From Bombus terrestris (taxonomy: Eukaryota; Arthropoda; Insecta; Hymenoptera; Apidae), in the NCBI RefSeq assembly GCF_910591885.1, contig NC_063272.1, positions 7,204,364-7,268,363 of the forward strand: 64,000 nt of DNA, given 5' to 3'. Numbering within the stretch: position 1 is the first letter of the stretch; each line of letters opens with the position of its first letter. Shown piece by piece: positions 25,481 to 38,076 of this stretch. Both the position numbers and the translations under genes were made by a program. The notes beneath the pieces are model-generated. The model was given only the letters and a program-made list of their open reading frames with translations, had not been told where the DNA came from and searched no databases.

Positions 25481-26039
25481 AAGCGAAGATTTCGCGGTGA
25501 TCGTCGAACCTGGCTATCCGATCTTGTGGTCGGGATTCTGGATAGAATCGAAGTTTTGCGAGTCGAGTAAGGTTAGGGTTCCACTGGATGCATCGTTCGA
25601 CGAACTACGATCGAGTACATATATAGATTCTTTCGAAAGTAGTTACGTCAATCTTCAGGTGCTTTGAGACTGTGGTTAGTATTTGGACAAACTGGTTTTC
25701 TGACGAATGAAACATTTGGAGACCGCAATGCAGGCGCTTACGTTGTAAGAATCTACATACAATATATTTGATTTCTTTGTAACGTAATGAGTTCGCCAGA
25801 ATGCCAGGTTGTAAGAATTCACTATAACCAGAGCCTAATTCATCGGAACGACTGTTTGTCAGAACACGTATTCGGTGTAACCATAGCCTAAGAAAAGCGA
25901 TTGTGGTTGTCGCTGAAAGGCAAGATTTCAGCAATCGGACGTCGCGATTAGCTAACGCTTAATTAGCGTTCACTGAGCGGAGAAAGGGACGATGGGGGCA
26001 GGATCGCGAGAAAGCCGCGCCGTAGTGGATTTGATTATC

Positions 26040-26049
26040 GCGCATGCGC
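26040..26049. promoter_or_regulatory. NRF-1-type palindrome GCGCATGCGC
   Basis: A second exact GCGCATGCGC, about 60 bp after a GC-rich run (GGACGATGGGGGCAGG, 25988-26003) and immediately before AT-rich DNA. It could mark a small promoter. No downstream coding exon is recognisable. Confidence 0.3.
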
Positions 26050-26215
26050 GTACGGAAAATCACTAGATTAAGCGTGCAGGAGTTATAAGTTTGATTTCTT
26101 TCTTGCCATTGTTATCACAGGTTTTTTATGTTTAGGTTAGATTTGGGTTAGGGATATTTTTCAATAAATTGCATATGCTAACACTATCGATACAATTACC
26201 GATTTTCAATATGCA

Positions 26216-26257
26216 GTTAGATATGTTACATGTGTTGTTAGATATGTTACATGTTCC
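26216..26257 (+). repeat. 21-bp tandem duplication
   Basis: Two adjacent 21-bp units begin GTTAGATATGTTACATGT and differ only in their last three bases. Confidence 0.9.
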
Positions 26258-27040
26258 TGTCTCGATAAAACAAAACATTAATGTTACCAAGAATACATGT
26301 ACGTTTTTACTAATGGTAAAATTAAAAAATTCGATACCATCATCTCGATTGGTATGGCAATCCTAGCGTTAGGTGCGAAAAGATGTAACAAAAATTTTTT
26401 AAAATTTCTGAAGTCAAAGAAGTTTAACTCCATGATTGTTTCATACTGGTCGTCTGGAAAAAATAATTTTGTCAAGAGATAATCCTGCTGCGCACTTCGA
26501 TTTAAGATAATACATATTTGAATGAGATAAAAGTGACAATGCATGATTTAAAACAACGCAGATAAAGCGTCGTACAGTTTAACAATCTTTATTCCTTCAT
26601 TTACTTAGCATACATCTAGATGGTTCTTACCCAGTCACAATTTGAAATGGATGTTTAATTCGAATAGAAAAAAGAATGGAACCTTTGCAAAGACTTATAT
26701 TATCTGCTAAATATCATGACCATAATCTGAATATTTTATATATTTTTGCGTATTATGTGCATTCTATGCATCTTAGCATCTTTAAGTTTCCCATGAAGGC
26801 GTAAACGTCGGCATTCTACTTATGAGTTTTGCCTAGGAACTACAAATGCTAGGGATCCTTAGGGACGTTACGAGACGATCACTAACATTGCAGCGATAAT
26901 AACCAAATATCCTAACCTTCCTTTATCAAGAATTAGCAACTAATTCCAAGCGATCAGCTAAATATTTGCTTCGATTAATCTGAAAAATACAAAGTTAAAT
27001 TGAAAAACTTTGTCTAAGGAGCGAGTGGTTACTGGGTTGC

Positions 27041-27300
27041 AGCACTTAACCTTTGGCACGAGCAACGAAGCTGCATCGAACTGCAGCGGACGCGTACGCC
27101 CTCTTCCTAGTCGAATCGATATTCCCCAGTAATGCAGGTAATTTATTGCTTAACACTCTGATTACCATGCGAATAACGGGTGGTACGCGGATAACGCCCG
27201 TGTGTTGGCGTGCTTGCGCGTCGCTGACCGCCGCGCATAAATTCATTGTGCGTGCACGCGCGCACACATATCGCAAAACAACGGGGGGTGAGGAGCGTGA
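27041..27300. promoter_or_regulatory. CpG-rich patch
   Basis: CG-dense sequence with alternating GTGCGTGCACGCGCGCACAC around 27247-27266, a run able to form left-handed DNA in principle. It shares the words CGCGGATAACGC and CCGTG with the patch at 25.2 kb. A 162-codon frame here starts at TTG rather than ATG and has no domain. Confidence 0.3.
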
Positions 27301-27574
27301 TTTTCGAAATGACGAAATTCCACGTTGCCTTTGCGTCATGTTCTTCCTTTTCTCCGTTATCGTTAGTCACACGTTGATCGACGGTGACGATTACGACGTC
27401 AGATTTCTATCAGGTAACGATGTTTTGAAACCGTCAGATAAACCGTATCATCCGAAATTTTATCGCGTTCTGAACCATTCCGCTCCGGGAAACGCCCGAT
27501 TCTTTGTTCGAAACCGACATCTGCACATTGCATGTGTTTGAATGAGAATTCGGTACAAAAATCAAAATTCTCTG

Positions 27575-27766
27575 GCAACCTTCGCAGACAACGTTTATAC
27601 GTTCGCAGATCGCGTTCGCAGATCATGTACGCAAGTTTGTAGGTAACATTCGCATGTTCGCAGAACAGGTTCACATGTTCGTAAGCCACGTTCGCAGGCA
27701 ACGTTCGCACGGTTGGAGGCTACGTTTGTACATTTACAGATACGTTTGCACGTTCTCATGTTGCAG
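27575..27766. repeat. Degenerate GTTCGCA minisatellite
   Basis: About fifteen imperfect units built on GTTCGCA. Longer units of about 13 bp (GTTCGCAG plus five bases ending in AC or similar) alternate irregularly with shorter ones of about 8 bp (GTTCNCAT). On the minus strand the core reads CTGCGAAC, which makes overlapping frames with Leu-Arg-Thr-Cys-Glu repeats. Those peptides are by-products of the repeat. The function is unknown. Confidence 0.7.
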
Positions 27767-27989
27767 AGTGTGGCATTTAAATGAAGATACGGGACAAGTG
27801 CATATTTCAAAAAGTGCATATAACGTGCAGTTTTTCCGAAACATGATATCGGGGAATCCGACGTGAATAAAGGTCTGTTTATCGAATCTTTGTTAGTATA
27901 TTATCTACTTCCTGGTTACGGTTTAGATATCCTGAATGCTTATGTAAAATCCCTAGAGTTCTTGTAGGATAAGGATTCTTTTTTTGTAC

Positions 27990-28380
27990 GGGTAGCACGA
28001 CAGGCTGTGTTTAACGGAGAGACCGATCTTCCTTTGTTGCACGGAGGACCAGTGGAGAAGCACGTGTTCCCCAGACGGACGGACAGAGAGTTACATTAGA
28101 GAGACAGACAAGGTTATAGAATAATTGTTTAAGATTGCAAAGACTGAAGATTTAAGATTTAAGACTGAAGAAGAAAGATCGGTAGCTCAGGACGTTGAAA
28201 ATCGATTCTCGATTTTCAGGTAAACATTGCACCACAGACTTATAATTTCCCGTTTAGATAATCATCGTTATTGATTGTTATAGACGCATATTAATTGTTG
28301 TTCACTTTTGTATTTTATCCAATCATTTCATAATAAAAACCTCGATTTTCAGACTTCAGAATCGATCCCTGAATTACCCC
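27990..28380 (+). mobile_element. Possible LTR-retrotransposon LTR remnant
   Basis: The stretch combines a CCAAT box (28319-28323), a polyadenylation signal AATAAA (28332-28337) followed by CTCGATTTTCAG, and an upstream purine-rich part with repeated GACTGAAGA/TTTAAGA words (28140-28175). This resembles insect LTRs. The 12-mer CTCGATTTTCAG occurs twice (28208-28219, 28341-28352). No TG...CA boundaries, target duplication, primer-binding site or gag/pol frame is visible. A spliced non-coding transcript exon is an alternative. Confidence 0.2.
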
Positions 28381-31300
28381 ATTATTGAACATTATACTTA
28401 TTTATTTATTTATTTCTTTGTCTAATCACATGCGGCGATGTTGAAGTAAATACTGCCGATGCCGGAAACGATCTTTCCATTTTTATAAGTGTCATACAGA
28501 AAGCATTTATTCTTCATTTCGTTTTGTCAGATATTGTGCTAAGGATCTGGTGTAACTTTTAAAACTTTCACGAAATAACCGTCATCTAAAATCTACTCTT
28601 CGATCAAGTCGCGGTTACACTAAAAATGGATTTCCCTAAAAAGTAAGGAACTTGCAGTGTAACAGTTTGTAGCAAAAAGAAATTATATAGCGATGTAATA
28701 TAATAGCTTCTAGACATGGAACAATCAAAATTGCAGCATGGTTTGAACCGTTTTGTTTTTTTTTTTAAATTGCTCTTTAAAGAAAGAAATCAATTTTTTA
28801 ATTGAAAATTTAAATTATACATATGTTTCCTTAAATTTTCCATATTTAAGGCGTGACAAATACACTAGATAATAAGAGTTAACAAACAAGAATTTATAAT
28901 GAATGAGTAAGCCAATTTCCAAGGGATTAGGTTTACATGTACGAACGATTTTTGTTAATCTTCTACTGATTTAGGGGGTTTATTTACAGACAGATGATAT
29001 CGAATAGTACGATCAAAATCGAACAATGATTATCTCAATTTTTATCCATTGCATGAAATTGCACGAAATTGCCACACTTTTTCGAATTTTTGCTTCGACC
29101 AGTTACTGGGTTTTGAAGAACGCATAAAAATGGTTGATCTGCTATTGGACCTTTGGTATTGCTCTGTTGTAATAATCAATATAACTGGAGATCTTTAATT
29201 GTTTAATTCAGTTTTTCCACTCTAATAGATCTTACTTTTTTCATTAAGTTTTGAAGAATCTAGTTGTTGCATTCTAATGATTATTAATTTCTATCCTTAT
29301 CGTGTTTCCTTGGAGAGCATGAAATAGTAATTTTTCATTTTTATATCTTTATATTAGTTGATGATTTAATTCTTATATTTGAATGATTTAGTAGTTTCTT
29401 TTAATGATACACAATATTTTTGTATAATGGTAGCTAACAATTAAATATCTTTCCCTAATTGCGCATGTTCGCAACAAAAATAGGTCATAAAAGAGGAAAG
29501 TCTATTTTAATAGCCTGTGCTGGAAAGAAGCTCTCCTATCTTTATTACACATGTCCCGTTACTCATTTATTTATTAAACAGAATGTACTCTTTATGGCAC
29601 AGGATTAACACGGAAAAGTTGATCGCTCAGAACTTAGGGAAATACCAGGTATCAGGTATTGTTACGCCGTAACCTCCATAAATTTCCAGGTATGAAAAAA
29701 AGATATTAATAGAACACAAAATGAGTCTAACCTGGTCTGTCAAGTGACCAATTAAGTCATAAATATCGCAAATTAAATTGACGCTAGAACTACCAAGAGT
29801 TCAAATGGTTTTAGATTTTTCGTTTTCGTAATTAATCGAAATACATAGGGATTTTTCACAAAATTACCGTTGAACTCTATTAAGACGGAAACACAGTTAT
29901 ATCCGTCTATTTATAATCTTCTTAGTTCAGTATAACTAAGTACAGGTAAGACTTTGTTCATTCTAGCGCACATTTGTAACCGACTATGTACTCGTCGCAA
30001 TTCCCTCTAATAATCTTCAAAATCGATAATCGTATTTCGTTAGAAGCAAGATTCGAGAAACCAACGAAGCATCGACTGCAGTTCTGGAAAAATGAAATTC
30101 ACAGGCGGAAATTTTATCGACTGTTTGCCCGGTCAACATTTTCGATACGTACACTGCAGTTCGATTCAAAATGTACGAGAGCCAATTCGACATCGTTAAT
30201 TTCAATATTTTACTTTATCAGTGAACTTTATCCGCCTTGGTGTCGGTATCAGGACGAGCGACAATCGTTCGAGTACGTTCGCACGCAAAAAGAAGATTGT
30301 TTTACAGCCACAAATAATAAGCCCGACTCCGCTCATTTGCAAATTGTCGTCGCCATTGCATCAGGCGTTCCGTCAGTCGGCGGCAGCCTGCAAGGTTGTC
30401 GTGGGCAAGTCGTCGAGGGTGACAGACTTATACGGTAGCAAGTTATTCTTGACCTGTAATTTTAATAATGCCGATGCCAAGCTTCGTGAACCGGGCTGTT
30501 CATCCTTCCCGAACGGTCAACGACTGACCATAGTGTTCAATGTCTATTAAAAAATTGTATAGGCGTTGAGTTTCACTCTTAACCTGCCGTGTCATAAATT
30601 TCCCTCAATATGCCTACTTTGGTTTCCTGGTCGAAGAATTATGAGAATTAGGAACAAAGGAGTAGGAAAGCATTTTATGGAAAATTTTAATCCTTTTAGG
30701 AAATTTTATGGAGGTAACAACATAGTATATTTTAAATGTCAATAGTAGCGTTGTTTAGAAAATGTGAGATTTTGCTTTGACGAAGAGATAAAGATCGTTA
30801 ACTATTTCTGGAAATTTTGTTATTGACAGAAGTTTAGCTATTTGGTTATTATCTTTTTCCACGTTTATTTTATTTACTATTTATTATTTTTTATAAATTA
30901 TTGTATATGTACGTATGGACGTGTAACGAATTTATGATAAGAATGAATTTGTTGGAAATAAGTAAAGTTACGAGACAAAATTAACACGTATCGATCGTTC
31001 GTGTTATAGGAAAAATATGTTACATTATTCTTTAAGTATCTGATCGAATATTTACTTCAATAGATGCTTCTACCGTAAGTAACAATTGCCTATTTATGGA
31101 CGTGATGTATAGAATGAGTCACAAAATCCGTACCCTCTTACGACAAGCTTTATTCCCCTTTGTCATTATCAAGGGATGATAGTTCGGTGGAATACATATT
31201 TTCAATTATATTGAATCGATATTTTCTACTAAATTTGTACCTTATTATATGCATTGGCAATATTAATCATATGAACAGTCTGGAGACTGTTAATATTTAC

Positions 31301-31628
31301 GTAACCTTAATTTTAATTATATCATTCCCATCATCGTCAATTATTAACACTAACGCTACTAATTTTTTATATGTACTCAAATATACATACTTATCTAATC
31401 ATATTAGGTATAATTAAAACAGCATGATAGGAAAACAAATGGGCGTGTATGATCATGTACTTGTCTCGATAAAAATCAATATTTAATTTTCCAAAACTCA
31501 TGCGTTCATAATAATTTGTAACGACAAAGATAATAAATAATAAAAAATAAAAATAAAATAGATAACGAGGAACACATAACGAAATTAGAAGAACAAATAC
31601 GTTTACTCATAGATTTCCCAAAAATACC
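28381..31628. other. AT-rich non-coding stretch
   Basis: More than 3 kb without a recognisable gene or repeat. A 150-codon ATG frame at 29986-30438 (+), with a 109-codon frame overlapping its end, has no domain. A short TTTA run lies just to the left at about 28399-28417. An A-rich segment occurs at 31520-31563. Confidence 0.55.
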
Positions 31629-31849
31629 ATTTTATTCTAAACACCTTAAACATGGACAGAAGGCTAAAAAGGAAGCACCCAGCAGATCTCACAAAGAATA
31701 TAACCTAGCAAACGTGAGGATGGTACCCCGCTGGGGGTAGCCACCAACATGTTAATATAACTGCTAAAAAATTCGACCAAATGTCCAAAATGGACAAATT
31801 GTGAAGAATAAGAAATAAATATAAAAAAGAAAAAAAAATTTTATTCTAA
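31629..31849 (+). mobile_element. Short retro-insertion with 12-bp target duplication
   Basis: The 12-mer ATTTTATTCTAA occurs exactly at 31629-31640 and 31838-31849, flanking about 197 bp that end in an A-rich tail (31811-31837, AATAAATATAAAAAAGAAAA-like). A direct duplication plus a 3' A-tail is the hallmark of LINE-driven target-primed insertion. The body contains a GC-rich hairpin (TACCCC at 31724-31729, GGGGTA at 31734-31739). I do not see tRNA-type A and B boxes, so it is either a SINE of unfamiliar type, a 5'-truncated LINE tail, or a retrocopy of a non-coding RNA. Confidence 0.5.
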
Positions 31850-34080
31850 TACCATTTAACCAAATCCTTAAGAAGATGCCACTAAACCTAAAATCTACAA
31901 AATATGAAAACCTTCAAAAACTAATCTGTTTCACGAGTCTAGAAAATTTCTATAAAAAATTGGAAATTTCGATGTTCCCGATGCTAGAGAAGAATCTAAT
32001 CAAACTTTCCTAAACGTCGATCCACAATACCGTACATTTCTCACCTACCCTGTTAACCTTCACGATAAGAGCGAAACGTGAGTGTATAATAGAATTAAGG
32101 GTGGAAAATTAATCGCAGGAATCGCGGAGAAAAATTGCGGAGATGGGTACAGGGTGCAAATGAAAAAGTTTTCCACCACCGTAACGAGATAATACAGGCA
32201 AATGATTTTGTGGATATTGCGCGGCTCTACCTAAGTACACCCTGCAGATAAACATGAGTTCACCCCGTGTAAAAACCCCCGTTCTCGCTGCTGAAATAGG
32301 GGGATGTTTAGCAGCAACGGCAAGGGATGATTCAAGCACCCGGCCACCGACTGGCTCCCACTCCCTAAGCTGTGAGCTGTCCATTCAACCGGTGCTGTTA
32401 GGGCCGTCTTTCAAAGTAGGCTTTGTTCCAGTTATTGGTATATATATTGCGCAGTAACCGACCAGAAGAGAAAGGAGTTTCGTCTTTATAAAATTTTCCG
32501 GAGACGAAGAAGGCTACACCACCTCTGCTCACCCTCTTCCCTTTTAAGGAGATTGCAGGTGGCAAATTCCATTTCTTTTTTCACCTTATGCCTACGCGAG
32601 GGTTCAATTAATCGCAGAGAACTTCTAGTGTGCCATCAGCGTTCGCGTTACGCTTAAATAACGCAGCGTTTAGAAAGAACTGGATGTTTCGATGGATTTA
32701 AATGGAATAAGATTGTAGCGAAACTGAACCATGTTCGTGAATGTTTTTTAAAGTGATGCTACTACGTCTAACGTTGATCTTTTCTTTCTTGTAGTTTCCC
32801 TAGTTACTTTCTCGTCGTGCGTAACAATTTTCTACGCAGTTTCAATCAATTGTTTCTTGCTTTTGTCTCGAGCGCAATAAACGCGCGTTTAGAAGTCGCC
32901 GGCGTAGGTGCTTGGAGCTGGCATTCGAGACGTCGGTATTCAAAGAGAAAGCGAAACGAAAATAGATAATAGGAGAACAATCGAAGAAAATACGCAATTC
33001 TTTGTTCACGAGATTGTATCGAAGCTCGAAGTAGTTTGGCGATACATCTCTATAAAGAAGGATTTGCGTAAAAGTACAATGCGTGACTGGACACCGTTTC
33101 TACTTGTGTTACTCTTCCTGCTTTATGAACGCCAGTAGACCTATTGTGCCATACAAAATCTATAAAACGAATAAACCTATTGATTCCCTTGTATACTTTG
33201 AATTTTAAAAGCGTTTCGATCTTTGAAATTTTGTTTTAACTGTCAACTATTACCGTTACCTTTACTTACTCTTGACATCTATGCTTCACATTTTGGTTAC
33301 ACGAACGTAATATAATGAAAATGAAACGATGTACCTAACTCTGCTGCAATTTCTATGTCCCAGTATGGGCCTTGTTTCAACAAAGCAAGAAGGAAGACTT
33401 TTTAATATTTCAAGGAACATTTTAGCGCAACACTGAAACGACATATCGTACATCTAAACAGGTATTACACAGTCCATTTACGTTCTCCTCGAACGTGAGA
33501 AATATTTTAACAGCGAAAAAAGAAACACACAATTACCCAAACGGTCACCAAATAACATCAGTATATATTTCAACGAGAAACCATAAGTAGTTGATCCATA
33601 CGACTTATTCAGCCGTCGTAATCAAATCTACTCGAAACAACGACAAAAATCTGACAATTGTCGAAATAACCCAACATCCTCTTACAAAGACCCAGTCTAC
33701 ATCCATTCTATCATTAATCTAGCGAAACTACCCTCCTTTCTTACGATTCCTTCATGCAAAACCTCTGAGCAAAGTGTACGTATAGCTCTTCCAACTCTTC
33801 GAAGGCGATTAGAAACGTTTTCTTGGATGCAGCCACCTAACCAGGATCATTCATCGTTCTCGTAAGCGAGCTTTTCTCCTGTTCGTTGCATCCTAATAAC
33901 CGAACCCCTTCCTAAACGTGCAACAACGTCCTCGCGGTCTTTTCATCTCCATTCGAAATCTACCCCTTTCCTCGTTCTTTTCTTCGTCGAGTTCACGCCT
34001 AATTTACTGACTGGCCCAAGCATTATGACGCAGACCAACCGACGCAAATAATCACATGGCGCATTGTCGTCGTCGTTGCA
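31850..34080. other. Non-coding stretch
   Basis: No gene is recognised. The segment 33450-33960 is rich in A and C relative to G and T on the plus strand, but otherwise unremarkable. Confidence 0.5.
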
Positions 34081-34084
34081 CACC

Positions 34085-34087
<3 letters not shown>

Positions 34088-34124
<37 letters not shown>
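34088..34124. repeat. (CT)n microsatellite
   Basis: An uninterrupted CT run of about 37 bp, equivalent to GA on the minus strand. Confidence 0.95.
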
Positions 34125-34127
<3 letters not shown>

Positions 34128-34764
34128 CTCTCTTGATTTCGAGCGAATCGTAGGCGTCGGAGTAATTGGATCGCGACACCACACCGACAGAAACGTCGAG
34201 GAATATGCATGCCATCGGACTAATTGGGGAGGCTCCTGTTTCTGCTATTTTTTTTAATAAGCGGCCGTCTCCGATTCTCACTGCGGCGATTTTTAGATTA
34301 GTGACACAGAGCACAGCATACGTGACTGTTACGTGAAAACCCGTTTCTGACGACTAATTACCAACGTTGGCCAGCAGACTCGAAATTTTTCGTTCACAAC
34401 CGACGAATCGCTTGACTTGACCAGTCTGATTGGTTTCATCGCCCCCTCCCCCGCCCCTCGATCGATACGCAAGTTCTTCCGGCTCCGAGGGCAACTTTGC
34501 TGCAGGATGACGCTGGTACACTGTGTGTACTGGCGACGCTACTGTTTTTCCAAAGGCCATCGTTCGGATAATGGTCTTTTGGAGTTTTCGATATTGGAAA
34601 CGATAAGTTTAGAAAAACCAAAGTCGATCAATTTGAGAAGCACACGTGTTAGAATACGTCGATTATCAGAAACCTTACGATCCTTCCAAATGACTCTATA
34701 GTACTTGCTACCTTGTTTTAACATGCAGGGTAAGTGACTGTCGACAGAAACGATGAAACATATC
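34125..34764. other. Non-coding stretch
   Basis: Mixed composition with short overlapping frames on both strands and no domain. Confidence 0.5.
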
Positions 34765-34766
34765 TA

Positions 34767-34835
34767 TTGGGTTAGCAATGGTTTTGTCATTACCACCTAA
34801 TGACAAAATTCGCAATCACTTAGTTGCCAATCGAA
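34767..34835 (+). mobile_element. Mariner-derived MITE (69 bp) with TA flanks
   Basis: The element starts TTGGGTTAGCAA and ends TTAGTTGCCAATCGAA, flanked on both sides by TA (34765-34766 and 34836-34837), the mariner target. The right arm carries the full terminal repeat (its complement begins TTCGATTGGCAACTAAGTGA). The left arm has lost an internal block of about 14 bp. The arms meet at TTTTGTCATTA/TAATGACAAAA. It has no coding capacity. It is a close relative of the element at 42653-42733. Confidence 0.75.
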
Positions 34836-34837
34836 TA

Positions 34838-35634
34838 ACACGAAAGTTACTAACGAAAGCAATCGCGAAAATTCGAAAATCTCGTCTGTCTACAGCGTGG
34901 AATGGCGAACGAGTACGGACAGAGGAGACTTGAAAGCAGTGAAAAATATCGAACGGTCCCCGAAACAGGAAAATGATAGCAATTGTGCGAGAACGGAAAT
35001 TGTGTTCTGGAGCGAGATCGAAGGGGCCCTTCCCCCGTCCAGCCAGCGAAATAATCCGATGAAATTCCATGAAACGGCTCCTTGTTTGTCGTTACAAAGG
35101 CTTCTTTGCCGAACCACGGTTTTTCGAGTGACGTTCACCAACCCGTGTTGTCGATGACGTAAAAGCCGAGAGACTCGAACGACGCAGGTTGCTGGGAAAA
35201 GTTGGACTTCTCGGAAGGAAAACGAGTCTAACGTGGGAAACATCGTTGAGAATGCTCTTTGAAAAGGAGAAACACATGCGGGCTTTGTTTGGTAATTTAG
35301 TGGAGCATCATTATTGGTAAATGCAAAGGTATCGATTGAATCCACTGGGACGGCCAGTCTGATTAAAGATAATTGTGAAATAAGAAAGAGGGAAAAATAT
35401 TTTGGTGGGAAGAGAGGAATGATAGGGAACGGAGAAGCTTTCAAAAAAATTAGAAGATACGAGTTTGGGAGAAACTTGGCTACGTTAATATTAGGAGCTA
35501 CAAAAATCTTCATTATTGGCTGCTACAAGTCTTTAATTATTTAAAATTTCTACTTGTTCTTACCTTTAAATTTCTCCACAGATTTAAATATTAGATTTGG
35601 GTTAAATTATAGTCTAGTTTTAAAATCTCTACCT
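34838..35634. other. Non-coding stretch
   Basis: A 207-codon ATG frame on the minus strand (34890-35513) spans most of it, but shorter frames are open on the other strand and frames. It has no recognisable domain, signal peptide or membrane pattern that would support a gene. Confidence 0.45.
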
Positions 35635-35742
35635 TTATATATATATATATATCTATACGTATATATATATCTATACATATATCTATACATATATCTATAC
35701 ATATATCTATCTATATGTATATATCTATACATATATCTATAC

Positions 35743-35776
<34 letters not shown>
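35635..35776. repeat. TA-rich compound satellite with 12-bp unit
   Basis: A TA run passes into repeats of ATATATCTATAC, then a longer TA run and a short TG run at the right end. The 86-percent-plus AT content makes it prone to slippage and assembly error. Confidence 0.9.
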
Positions 35777-37500
35777 ACTAAGTAATAAAATATATTATTA
35801 TTATGTTTTTTAACAGACAGTCTAGCATTGTAATTTGGTGATTTCATAAGAAATTGCTTCTAATTAATAATTCATCGTTAGTTTGTATATTCTGGTAAAA
35901 TGCACATACTGTTGCTACAAAATGTATCGTACAGTTAAATCTTCTCATCGATTTAGGTATAAAGTTTTAATTAATTCTGCAAAATTTATACGTTTGAATT
36001 GTCTCGCGGATTTAAAGGCAAAATTTTATAGTTGATAGTGCAATTAAGAACTTAGAAACAGGAAAGAGCAGGCGAGGCAACGTATTACTTTTGTTCTGTT
36101 TGAAATGGGGTATTATCTATTCGAATTTAATCGTATTTTTTGGTAATCGATATTTCGCTGTCTCTCGTATATCCTAAGAAGCTAATCCATTTACCGCAAC
36201 TATGAAATTTTGATACAATATATATATACTTAGAAAAAGAAGCGAAGGATATTTCACCGCTTATTTGGTATTCTAATTCCAAAGTGATTTCTTGGTCTAG
36301 CGAAAAGCAACGCTTTCGACATTTATTCAACGCTTTTACGAAATTTATTATCAGAATCGATTCGCCGCTATTCCAACCACCGCGAAGTCACGGAAATAAT
36401 ACTTTTCCATCAGAAAATGCGTTTCCGTGTCGCAAGAGAAAAATATTACGGTAAAGATCCATAGAATTATGAAATAAGATGAACCTTTAGGGAAACTAGT
36501 TAATAGTCGAATTTAGTTCATATCAACATATGGCAATCCAGACATTTTGTTATTTTAAATTAGTTACAATTTATTGGTAGTTGAAGATCATTGTCATAGA
36601 TATTTTAAAACTGTTTTTCTTTCATGTATTTATCCCTTACAATAGAAATTTTTCAAGTTCAATCGAATATCTTTTGCCGATTTCAACATCGTCTGGAAAA
36701 TTGTACATTTTGTTTATAATCACTTCTCATTTCTTACGAAGATATCGTAATCATGATTATAATTATTTCTTTGTAACTATTTTATATTTTTCCTCCATCC
36801 TGTCGTCATTATCCGTGTTAAACGACTTACGATATTTTGATCCATGTAACAAGTCACTAAAAAGTTTTTAACTATCGTCCCTTATTACAAGTTAATAATA
36901 ATTCTACGCTAATAAATGGAAAGAATTAACAATATCCAGCAACGGAACACGAAAGTCACGACGTCTCCTTATCTACGCCGTACTGATAAACAACTTAAAG
37001 TAAAGAGAAGGAAAGGGATCGAAAAGCGGCCAAGAACGTTTTCCAACAGTCCCAGCCTTCTCCCGTTTTCTTACTGAGAATTCCAGTTTTTCCCCGTAAC
37101 CTGTATCTCCTATGAGTCTTTCGCCTCTCTTCAAAGGAACTCAGTTTCGTCTGCGTCATCGACAAATCGGTTCTCGAGTGGAAAACATGGATCCATTCCC
37201 TGGAACAGAGAGACTCATGGCTTCCTTCGAACCATCGTCTGTCTACACAATATCAAGAATAACTTCGTTCACCAATCCGAACAACGATAATCATCAACAT
37301 GGACAACAACGCGGATACGAAACTTCATCGAGAGAATAAGGATCGAACGTCGCTAATAACTCGGTGTTCGCAATGTTGAAGATTGAACGTGAAGGGGATG
37401 GCTGAGGACAGATAGAGGAAAAAGAGGAAGGATAAAAGAACAAAGCAAACACGCGTCCAAGATGCTCGAGGAGGGAAGAAAAAGATTGGCCCGCTGTCTT
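35777..37500. other. AT-rich non-coding stretch
   Basis: No gene, RNA or transposon end is seen. Composition becomes less AT-rich from about 36950 towards the GA-rich island. Confidence 0.55.
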
Positions 37501-38016
37501 CTTTTTTTCTTTTTCTTTCTTTGTATACGTACTTACCTAGGTATATATACACGAATCTCGCGTATACAGAGAAAGAGAGAACGAGAGGGAGAGAGAGAGC
37601 GAGAGAGAGGAAGGGAGGAATAAAGGAAAAGAAAAGTGGAAGAGGGTGGAAGGGCGGAGGAGGGGGCGAGTGGATTCCGTCGCAGCGTGGAAAAGTATGG
37701 CGAAGAAGGAACGGCAGGCAGAAAGCACGGAACTTTTCCAAGAAATGGAAGAACAGGGCGCGTCGAGGCGTCTTAAGAAGGAAAGGGATAAAGTAGGGAA
37801 AACGTTGCACGGAACGAAGACAGAACGAAGCGTGGGCGAGAGGGAGAGACGCCTATGCGGGTCGACGCCGCGATGGAAAAGGAAAGCATAGAAAATGGCT
37901 TACAGAGACGAGAGGAATGCGATTTGGGTGAAGTAGAAGGGAAAAGAGCTCTCTGTCTCTCTCTTTGCTGGAAAAGGAGCAGAAGCTTCTCCGGTTGCAT
38001 GGGTGGAAGGAAGAGG

Positions 38017-38076
38017 GACGACGACGTCGACGACGTCGACGACGACCACGACGACGCGACGGCTACGACGACGAGG
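38017..38076. repeat. (GAC)n-type trinucleotide tract
   Basis: Imperfect GAC/ACG repeats interrupted by GTC, giving short self-complementary GACGTC steps. Confidence 0.85.

Larger units (their letters stand above)
25481..27040. other. Mostly AT-rich non-coding stretch
   Basis: Contains an NRF-1-type site (26040) and a 21-bp tandem (26216). Short TTAGG-like words at 26131-26155 are not a telomeric array. No gene is seen. Confidence 0.55.

Noticed and set aside
26131..26155. TTAGG-like words (also near 25568, 38158 and 47030)
   Set aside because: Only one to three imperfect units are present. Insect telomeric arrays are long and regular.
27053..27541. 162-codon plus frame
   Set aside because: It begins at TTG, crosses a CpG-rich patch and has no domain. 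Non-ATG starts are not credible here without other support.
27400..27819. Minus-strand Cys/Arg/Thr-rich repeated peptide
   Set aside because: It is the translation of the GTTCGCA minisatellite.
34890..35513. 207-codon minus frame
   Set aside because: It has an ATG start, but composition and motif content look like chance, shorter frames are open in other phases, and no domain or splice evidence was found.
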